From: an uncultured Lachnospiraceae bacterium
GTDB taxonomy: Bacteria > Bacillota > Clostridia > Lachnospirales > Lachnospiraceae
Reading direction: 5' to 3'
Assembly: GCA_937916415.1 (NCBI GenBank)
Contig: CALGGH010000236.1
Location: forward strand, 1 to 14,625
DNA length: 14,625 bases
Shown piece after piece: positions 1-7,700 of the stretch. A model generated the notes under the pieces. The model saw nothing but the letters and a program-made list of their open reading frames with translations. It was not told the DNA's origin and did no database searches. A program made the position numbers and the translations under genes. Numbering within the stretch: position 1 is the first letter of the stretch; every line of letters starts with the position of its first letter.

Positions 1-114
1 AATGCCGGCCAGATCGGCAGTTACCTGATGAACCAGAACGTGATGGATCAGAACACGGCCAACCAGCTGTATCAGTCCGTGCCCCAGGTTCAGCAGGCAC
101 TGAACCAAAAATAA
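1..114 (+). CDS. C-terminal end of an unidentified phage-like protein (5' truncated by window edge)
   Basis: Frame 1 is open from the first base to TAA at 112-114 and encodes the last 37 residues of a longer protein. The piece is rich in Gln and Asn, with several short Q/N/V clusters, and ends in ...ALNQK. Its start lies outside the window. It reads in the same direction as the three small genes that follow and has the same GC-rich base composition, so it is probably the upstream member of the same phage-like cluster. Glutamine-rich, likely helical tails occur in many virion and secreted proteins, but the fragment is too short for me to name a family. Confidence 0.7.
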   Translation, partial: NAGQIGSYLMNQNVMDQNTANQLYQSVPQVQQALNQK

Positions 115-204
115 ATCATGCAAAACCCAGCCGCACTCGGGATGACTCCCTGGGCGCGGACGGGTCAATGAATTAAACAAGCTTAAAACAGGACCCAGCT
201 CAAC

Positions 205-393
205 ATGGCATCCCTCAATGCATCCCAGGCCGCACAGACGGCTGCGATCATCCAGGGTCAGTCCGCAGAAGTTGACGCCCTGTACAACAGGCTGAGCAAC
301 TGTCCCGTTCCCTGCGTTCCGGTTTACGGCAGGCAGCCCATCTTCTCCTGCGGCGGTACCGGCTGTGGCTGCAGCGGCAGCCTGATCGCGTGA
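205..393 (+). CDS. Small Cys-rich phage-like protein (62 aa)
   Basis: Encodes 62 residues. The N-terminal half (about 1-30) is an Ala/Gln-rich amphipathic helix; the C-terminal half is Pro/Gly/Cys-rich with cysteines at 33, 37, 49, 54 and 56 and the segment CGGTGCGC. ATG 205 is the first usable start after the in-frame stop at 184-186; a weak AGGA lies about 11 nt upstream. The stop codon abuts the ribosome binding site of the next gene, which points to one transcription unit. Small proteins of this layout (helix followed by a Pro/Cys-rich end) next to a TNF-like small protein are familiar to me from phage-like clusters in gut Clostridia, but I know of no established function. The cysteines could bind metal or form crosslinks; that is inference. 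Confidence 0.65.
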   Translation: MASLNASQAAQTAAIIQGQSAEVDALYNRLSNCPVPCVPVYGRQPIFSCGGTGCGCSGSLIA

Positions 394-407
394 TCGGGGG
401 TGACGAC

Positions 408-857
408 ATGGCAGAATATCTGGCAAACAACGAACAGACAGTCGCGCTCAACGCTCCGATCGTGTTCGAGTCTTCTATCCCCTGCAACAAAGGATACGTG
501 TATCACGAGGATCAGACAGGGATTTTTATTCTCCGTGGCGTCACCAATAACTGTTTTGCCCGTTATCAGGTGACCTTCAATGGCAACATTGGACTTCCCG
601 AGGGAGCCACCGTGGCTCCCATAGCGGTCGCAATCACGGTTAACGGCGAGCCCAGGCCCACCAGCAGGGCCATCTCCACTCCCGCTGCCGTCGAGACCTA
701 CGACAACGTGACCAGCACGGCTATCGTCACGGTGCCCAGGGGCTGCTGCTTCACCGTGTCCGTAAGGGCCGTGAGCGGCGTCACCGACGGAACGACTGCT
801 CCCGCTGACAACGTCAGCGTGATCAACAGTAACCTGGTTATCAACAGAATCGCATAG
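408..857 (+). CDS. Small beta-rich phage-like structural protein, possibly jelly-roll/TNF-like (149 aa)
   Basis: I prefer ATG 408 (MAEYLANNEQ...) over the upstream GTG at 390, because a GGGGGTG ribosome-binding stretch at 396-402 sits 5 nt before 408. The protein is almost wholly predicted beta-strand: VFESSIPCNKGYVYHE, IFILRG, CFARYQVTFNGNIGLPEG, a central PIAVAITVNGEP strand, then VPRGCCFTVSVRAVSG and a final strand ending in NRIA. This pattern (C..GY.YH, ARY.V.F..NI..P.G, I..AI...GEP, VP.GCC..V.V) recalls a family of small proteins in phage-like clusters of gut Clostridia, whose fold I take to be a compact jelly-roll/TNF-like trimer. That fold is inference. It may decorate a particle or a fibre. 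It ends in TAG, inside the sequence leading to the strong ribosome binding site of the next gene. Confidence 0.7.
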   Translation: MAEYLANNEQTVALNAPIVFESSIPCNKGYVYHEDQTGIFILRGVTNNCFARYQVTFNGNIGLPEGATVAPIAVAITVNGEPRPTSRAISTPAAVETYDNVTSTAIVTVPRGCCFTVSVRAVSGVTDGTTAPADNVSVINSNLVINRIA

Positions 858-869
858 GGAGGAAAACAG

Positions 870-1127
870 ATGGATTATCGCATGATTGACGACACCTGCA
901 GGATGGTGGAAAAAGAAATCGATTCGATCGTCAGCAAGGACGAACTGACGCCAACCGAGCTTGATCAGCTGGACAAGCTGGTTGACATCTACAAGGACAT
1001 CGCGGAAGTCAAGAGCATGGACGGCGGCGGCATGAGCCAGGGCAGGTCGAACGGCCGCTCCAGCTACAACGGCGCATCCTACGGCTACGACAAGTCCCGC
1101 ATGATGCGCCAGGGCGAGTGGATATGA
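870..1127 (+). CDS. Small helical phage-like protein with Gly/Ser/Arg-rich tail (85 aa)
   Basis: Starts at ATG 870 behind a strong AGGGAGG (856-862) and lies only 12 nt after the previous stop, so it is translated from the same message. Residues 1-48 form a charged helical hairpin (VEKEIDSIVSKDELTPTELDQLDKLVDIYKDIAEV); residues 50-85 are a low-complexity Gly/Ser/Asn/Arg/Tyr tail ending in EWI. It is similar in shape to small unnamed proteins found at the 3' end of phage-like clusters in Clostridia. No enzyme motif is visible. The helix suggests a small oligomeric or adaptor protein and the basic, flexible tail could bind nucleic acid or a partner; both are inference. It is the last gene before a double hairpin that probably ends the operon. 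Confidence 0.7.
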   Translation: MDYRMIDDTCRMVEKEIDSIVSKDELTPTELDQLDKLVDIYKDIAEVKSMDGGGMSQGRSNGRSSYNGASYGYDKSRMMRQGEWI

Positions 1128-1155
1128 TCCACAGCCATACAACTGAATAGCGAAA

Positions 1156-1215
1156 CGCCCTCTTGGAGGGCGCAGGGGCACCGTATCTAATAAAAAGATG
1201 CGGTGCCTTAAAAAT
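1156..1215 (+). terminator. Tandem hairpin terminator after the phage-like operon
   Basis: There are two adjacent stems. The first is CGCCCTC (1156-1162), loop TTG, GAGGGCG (1166-1172). The second is a 12-bp stem, GGCACCGTATCT (1177-1188) with AGATGCGGTGCC (1196-1207), containing one G-T pair and loop AATAAAA, followed by TTAAAAATCTTT. The T-run is imperfect, but the stems are strong and lie 29 nt after the last phage-like gene. Confidence 0.75.
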
Positions 1216-1296
1216 CTTTGATTACAGTCCTGCTGCCCTGGTATCATGATCATGTTGATTGATGAGATACGATGATGTTTCGGAATGGAGGACATC

Positions 1297-1482
1297 ATGA
1301 AATATGTCGGCCGTTACCCGGATTTTTAGGGAATACATGGCGAAGAATGCTGCCGGTGGGAAGAATGCTATATGGCTAAAGGTGAATACGATCTCGTATT
1401 CGACGAATTTGAGTTCGAAGATCCGGATGAACCTGGCGACAGCGTAATCGACCTGCGGCATGATGACGAACCGGTCATCTGA
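1297..1482 (+). pseudogene. Small acidic protein gene, interrupted by one in-frame TAG (copy 1)
   Basis: Reading from ATG 1297, behind GGAGG at 1287-1291, gives a 62-codon frame ending at TGA 1480-1482 with a single internal stop, TAG at 1327-1329 (codon 11). In the second copy of this gene (14184) the aligned codon is CAG, so one C-to-T change explains the stop. The frame past the stop is clearly kept: residues EYDLVFDEFEFEDPDEPGD and VIDLRHDDEPVI match copy 2 with only conservative changes (D/E, G/S). Thirty-six residues could still be made from ATG 1372, but no good ribosome binding site is seen there. The product would be strongly acidic, about 61 aa, of unknown function. I do not recognise the family. 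An acidic DNA-mimic or interaction protein is possible but speculative. Confidence 0.6.
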
Positions 1483-1529
1483 TGCCATCAGCTCTCCTCT
1501 CCCACTACAAATAATTCGTAGCTCATTCG

Positions 1530-1558
1530 TTGCGTGGATTTACATGCAAATGTAGTAT
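1530..1558 (+). promoter_or_regulatory. Possible sigma-A promoter of the giant surface-protein gene
   Basis: TTGCGT (1530-1535), 17-nt spacer, TAGTAT (1553-1558), in an AT-rich stretch about 100 nt before the start codon. The -35 match is only partial. The site lies inside the noncoding tail of repeat module copy 1, at a place where the module copies differ, so the promoter may be specific to this copy. Confidence 0.35.
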
Positions 1559-1658
1559 ATATCTATTATCTTCGACTCAATAATTTTTCGTACCTAACGT
1601 TTTCGTACGCCCCACTTCTGAAAACCCCCATAAATACGCAAAAGGAGAATTTTGTAAC

Positions 1659-1751
1659 ATGAAAAAGTTTTCAAAAACTTTTGGATCCTTCCTCGCTGGT
1701 CTTTTGGCAGCGGCAATGGTCGTAACTTCAGTTCCTGAAGTTGTATTTGCT
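1659..1751 (+). other. Signal peptide coding segment of the giant protein
   Basis: Residues 1-31 show the three signal-peptide zones: a positively charged start (KKFSK), a hydrophobic stretch (FLAGLLAAAMVV) and a polar end with VFA just before ASLDQ. Cleavage is expected after Ala31 or Ala32. This indicates Sec export across the single membrane of a Gram-positive cell. No lipobox cysteine is present. Confidence 0.85.
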
Positions 1752-4700
1752 GCAAGCCTGGATCAGAATCCGGAAGCTGTGGTTGAAGATGTTGATGCTG
1801 TTGAATCGACGACTGATACCTATGGAGATCTCGTTGTAGATGATGAGGCACCTGCTCCGGCTGAGGAGCATGATGCCGAAGGTTCTGTTGAGGAAGAGCC
1901 GAGCACAGCTGATATTGTTGAACAAGAGGGCGTGGCCGTTAAGCGAGTATTTACCATCAGTGCTCAAGGCGGGAATACTTCGTCTAACAATGGTAACATC
2001 GGCGGAACGTATGGTACGTCCCTCGCAAGTCAAACAAATGGTAATGCGACATATACCATAACCAATACCATCGGTGAGGTCTCAACGTACACATATAAGT
2101 TCATGAAGCTGACCGGAACTTATACGGAGACTGATTTTAACAACGCAGACGGCATGGCAGCAAAGGAAGCCATGCTCGAGGAAACCTCGCTTCCTTCGGG
2201 ACTTTCCCACAGTGCATCAGGACTTAAAATCACTGTCAGCGGAACTCCCCTGGAGGTGGTGGCAGACGGTCTTTTATTCCTTGTTGTGAAGGACACGTCA
2301 CCTACAAGTGCCGAGTATGATACCGCGGATGACGTTATAAGCAGAATAACTGTAGATATTGTATCATACGGCGGGGTGCAAAACGCGATAAGTCCTGCCA
2401 GGGATTTTGAAACAACGGCAAATAATGGAGTGCTTGAAGACAACGACACAATCAAGTTTGGTGCTGGCACAAAAAATAACGTCACATCCGTATCTGCAAA
2501 GCAGGGATACACGGTTGGTGAAACCGCACCAGAGGGATCCGAGGCTGACAACGTGGTACCCGTCGTGATTACATATTCCGCAGCAACCCTCAGTGAGGAA
2601 ACCGGTGGAATTGTGAATGCTGAAATAATCAGCTTTGATGAAGGCAATAACAACTCGACTACGTCTGTGACAAGCGGAACGGCAAGCTCAGGGGCATTTA
2701 CCGTAACACCCGCAGCGAGCGCGAAAAAGCTAAGCGACGGGGAACCCGCAAAATTTACAGTGGCACCCGCGGCCGGTCTGCTTGCAAAGAGCGTAACCGG
2801 AACAACTTACAGGGCAAAATTAGTCGTAACCTCCACCGTATTTACAAAAAAAACGTATGACCTTGAGTTCACCGTTAGCAATGGTCTTGCCATTTCCTCC
2901 GTAACGGCTCATGGCGGAGCTGCTGCAAGTGGAAACGGGTCGGACACAACGACAAATGCCTACGATCTTGGATCCTTTAAGGTTGGCGAGACGATTGATG
3001 ACGTGGTCATCGTGGCTGCCGGAGGGAAAGGCACGCTGACATTTACTGCCGATACGGCTTCGACCGGGCTGACGACGTTACCGGAAGGTCTGCGCTTTGA
3101 CACCTCAACCGCAGGCCAGATTAAAATATCAGGGATGGCAAATCCCATCGCCACATCAAGTCTTGACACGACTCGGGCATTTGGAGTAACCGTGAAAGAC
3201 GAGGAGACGGGCGTAGAAACCTCGAAGCTGTATTTTAAGTATCGAATTGCACAGGCTGACGTAGGGGTGAAGGTTACGGATGGCGCATATGTTGAAAGCA
3301 AGGCCGCTTCACTTACTTTGGGTGCCGCTGCCCAAAATTTCTCATGGTATGGAGTGAGCGGTGCTGCGGTTACGAATGAGTATGCCACAATAAACATAAA
3401 CAACAAAAGCGGCGTTGATCTTACCTTCAAAATGAACTTTGCAACAGCAGATCAATACACGCTTGATCCGGAAACCGTAGATTCCAATAAAGTAGGGCTG
3501 CTTGTAAAGGCGGGAAGTGAGGGGAGCTTTAAGGTTCTTCCCAAAACCAGTGCCAACCAATCGAGTAATTATACTCTTTCCGCAATTGGAATGAAGGATA
3601 CAACCGGAACGCTTACATATGCACAAAATGCCGATCTGACCATCACGAAGCCGGCAACAAGCGGGGAGTATGATGGGAGCGGAGAAGCTAAGGCGATTCC
3701 AATTGATGCGGCATCCATTGGAAAGGTCTATAGTTACACCTTTGAGGAGACACATCCTGCAACGGTGAAAACCGTTACGTGGAAAATCAATACCGTGAAA
3801 GTAGGAGGGACCGGCAGCACAGTTGCGGTGCTTAATGATGATTATGGCCTGAGCTTTAATAACGGAACGTTGAGCGGGACGGTAAAGGGCAGCACTGCGA
3901 CGTCCATCGTTCTTGAAGTACAGGCAAATGACGTTTCGAAGTGGGTATCAATTGCCGTGAATAAGCCTGCGGCGAGCGTGAAACTTTCATCGAACGGAGA
4001 TGATATCGCTAATGACGGTAAAATGAGCATGGGTTCCGTTAAGCTTGACAGCGTTACGGATGCCAATGCCACGATTGCGGTGAAAAACGACGTTGCCATG
4101 AAGCAGACGGGCATAAAAGCAGAAGTGACTGCTGCATCGCTTGCGCCTCTGACTGGGGCGGATTCAAATGACTACAAGACGTCATTCAAAATCGAATATG
4201 ACCCGGACACTGCGAAGGACACCGCTCTTGGAAACAGCGGGCTGACCTTAGGAGTTGGCGAGTCCGGCGAATTTAAGATCAAGGCTCTCGATACCGTTAC
4301 CAAAGCGGGCACCTACGAACTTACGGTGAAAGTTGTCAGCGACCAGATGGCTGCCGGGGGCATTACGTTCACCTCAAACTTAAAAGTGACGGACGTGCCG
4401 ACAATCAAAAACACCAATAATAATAAAAGTGATGGAGGCGGCACAAAACAACTCGCATATACAGTGGGGACTGCGGCGGACGGAACGGAACAGTATTATT
4501 ATGCCGAATATGCGACAAACACATATACGGGGACCTTTACCTACGCATTGATGTCCGGAGAGATTCCCGGCCTTACGTTTAATGAGAAGGGATATTTTGA
4601 GGGAACCCCCACAACTGCAGGTACCTATAAGGTAACCGTGAGCGCAACGACGGACACACTGCAAAATGACGTGACCGGTACCCTGACGCATGAGATCGTC

Positions 4701-7700
4701 GTGACCGGAAACTCAACCCTTAGCGTGAAACTGGATGGCGTAGCCACCATTCTCGACGGCAAAACATATACCCTTCCGGGCGAAGTTGTCGGATATGAAG
4801 CGAAGGGGAACAAGCTTGCTCTGGTTGCCGGCGCGACTGCCGAGGACGCGACAGGCGTTACGGTGAGTGTCGCTGATGCCGAGGATGACCGTAACGCTAC
4901 GGAAAATCTTGACGGAAATGCCGTTGACGTGATTGAGCATCCTGAAAATCCATATAAAGGTAGCAATGAATATCTGGGCGTAAGCACCATTGCATCAACA
5001 ATCACAGAGGATGAGGGGACTAAATTCTACATTACCACCAAGGCAGGAGCCCCCGCCGGATTCTATAAAGTAACCGTGACCGTCTCCGCGACAAACGCGA
5101 GCCCGGTAAAATTTGACGTTGCCATGGTTGTCGTAGATAAGCTTGAAATAAGCGTTCCCGCATCTGCCAACATTACCGTGGCTGATACGTTTACGGCTGA
5201 TGATTCAAGCATCTACTTCACGGCAGAAGGCGGTTATGCTGACCAAAAAATCACGTGGTCTGAAAAAGGAACGAGCGTGGACTCCATATCAAAGTATTAC
5301 ATTACCAAAAGCGCTACGGCACAGACCACGAAGAGTGATATCACGAACCTCCTTCTTGCCACTGAGGCCGACAAGATTGGCGCAGCGGACGGGATTGGAC
5401 TAAAAAATGAGGTGGTGACCGGCACGGCTGTTGTTGCGGCCGGAACTTATACTGTCAACGTTGGGGCCAGCGTTGCAAAAATGGATTATTCGGAGCTGGC
5501 AAAGGAATTTGGCCACGTTAAGGATTACATTGACCGTGTTGCGGCTGGAAACCAATTGGGTACAAGCAACATAATCCCTGCTCAAACTGCTAAGGATGCA
5601 TCCTTCAGTCTTACGATCAAGAAGAGCAGCAATCCACAGATCACTGACCTTACCTATGCCACCAAGACCGCATCCAGCGGAGAGATCGCGGGGACGGTGA
5701 AGGGCCAGTCCATTGGTAAAAATTATCTGAACATAAGCGAATATACGTATCCCGGAGTTCCTACCGGATATAGCGCGCAGGCACTTACCATTAAAATGAC
5801 GGACGTAAAGAATAATGGCCTTTATGCAGAACCCAAGCATACCAACAGCGATCAGTTTACCATTGCGGGCGGCAAGCAGAGCGTTACGAGCAGCGGGACA
5901 ACCTGGACGCTTACTCCTGCAACGGGAATGCCCAAGGGAACATATACGGACGTTATCACGTTTGGGGGCGATGACATTGAACCCGTCAGGCTAACCGTGA
6001 ATTTCATCGTTGAGGACAAAACCTATCTGGCGACCGTGGACAATAACATTACTAAGGCGGCTGCAGAGGCTGATGCCAGCCTGGAACGCGTTGAATATAT
6101 CGCTAATTCCGCCGGAGGTACTACCGGGCCCGTAGAGGGAAGCATTCCGGTTGAATTGAACGTGCCCGTAGCCACGACTGGCTCCGATTTTACGCTGGCG
6201 ATAAGAAATAGCGGGAACAGTGACATATCAGACGTAACGGCCCGTGAGGTTACGCTGAATTCGACGACCGGTAATTTTGTAGGCGGAGGAAACCTGCTGA
6301 CCTTTAAGGCCGGTGAAACTGCTGGGACGGGGAAGGTTCAATTGACGGTTGCCGCGAATGTTGCGAGCGTTGACAAGATTCCCGTAGGCCAGTACGGAAC
6401 CTTCAAGGTAACAAATGCAATTACAACGGCCACCGACAAGACGGCATACATCGATATTTCCTTCAAGGATGCAGAGGCTGCGGAACATGAAATAATCATC
6501 CCGGTAAAGGTGCTTGTTCTTAATGGATCGGTGGAAAATGTGAGTGTTACCCCAGGTTCAACCGAGGGCGAGGAAGTGTCCATGACGAAGATGGCCGAGT
6601 TCTATTCGGCCAATGATGCCGCTCTGATGTTTACGGTTAAAAACGAGAACACGGCTGCTTCCGAAAAGCTAATCGGCGTTGGTGCTAGCCTGTCCGGTAC
6701 TGATGCGGCGAAGTTTGCGATAGTGCCCATTGACAGCGGTAATGACGACGTTGGGCCCGGAAAGAGCATGGACATAACGGTAAAGCCCGTGGAAGGCCTT
6801 GCGAAGGGGACGTACACGGCCACGATTCAGTTTACCGCAGACAACATGGCCGCTCAGAGCAGGGTAATTGAATTTGAGGTTGAGGAATCTACAACATATA
6901 CGGCTAACAGGGTTACAACTGCCGGTATGTTTGGCGACCGCGGTTCTGGAACCCTTACGTCAGAGTATACCGTTTTGACAACCATAGAAGCTTCTGCAGC
7001 AGAAAGACTCTACAATTCGCTTGCCTCTGGATTGACGACGGCGAATGATTATGTTTCTGAGACTGCTACGAAATCCGGAGATACTAAGCATGTCCTTTTC
7101 TTGGATCTTGACAAGGACAGCGTAGAAGACTTAACGCTAACGTTTACCGGCGGCGCAACAACAGAAGCTAGCGGCAAGCTTACTGGGGGGATAACCGCAG
7201 CGACGATTGCGATTCATGAAAATAACAGTGTAACTGCCGCATCAAAAACCATTACGCTTACTGCCGTTCAGCAGAGTGCTGCAAAATCCGGGGGAGTTGG
7301 AAACAAGAAGTGCTTCAGTGAGATTACCTTTAACCTCTATTCAATCGTTGATTATGCTGGGACTCTCTTCGAGGAGAAGACGGTTGATCTTGAAGCTTTC
7401 GATGGGTGCGTGACTGTTGGAGCTTCGAGTACCGATGCAGGAACCGTAGGTCAGGCAAAAACATCCATACGTACGCTTGTACCATATGGCAGCGTTATCG
7501 GTTCCGTATTTAAGGACGGCAAGCTTCCTACCGCAATCGAAACCGGAAAAGTTGTTAAGGGCTGGGAGACAGCTGAAGGATCCGCAGTTACGACATCAAC
7601 TGTAGCGACCGGCGATATCTCTGCTAAAGTGAACGGTCACAAAATTACTTATTCTACGGGGTCAACAAAGGTTGAAGATGACGGCGTTAAATGGGTATGG

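Larger units (their letters stand above)
1286..1592 (+). repeat. Direct-repeat module, copy 1 (small gene plus noncoding 3' tail)
   Basis: This ~307-nt stretch is homologous to 14173-14520 in the same order and orientation: a GGAG/GGAGG ribosome binding site, ATGAAATA..., a conserved acidic reading frame ending ...DDEPVI, a C/T-rich stretch, a TTCGTA...CATTCGTTG block (1515-1532) and the 14-nt identical block CTCAATAATTTTTC (1576-1589). Compared with copy 2 the middle of the noncoding tail is shorter. The noncoding block recurs in part at 10497-10576. The two full copies flank the giant surface-protein gene and the zincin/FRG unit. The module also forms the upstream region of the giant gene. 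Confidence 0.8.

Noticed and set aside
118..171. 17-codon open frame between the first two phage-like genes
   Set aside because: Too short, with no ribosome binding site and no recognisable motif.
390..407. GTG start at 390 for the jelly-roll-like protein
   Set aside because: The ATG at 408 is better placed behind GGGGGTG, and the extra residues MIGGDD are not expected at the start of this small protein type.
324..1298. Long reverse-strand open frame (324 aa) across the phage-like genes
   Set aside because: It lies antisense to three forward genes that each have a plausible start, two of them with strong ribosome binding sites and protein-like composition. Its product is low in structure and looks like a shadow frame typical of GC-rich DNA. 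It also runs backwards through the tandem terminator.
1327..1329. TAG recoded as glutamine (alternative genetic code as in some gut phages)
   Set aside because: TAG serves as the natural stop of the 149-aa gene (855-857), the FRG gene (14155-14157) and the copy-2 frame (14380-14382), and no other in-frame TAG is seen in the large genes.
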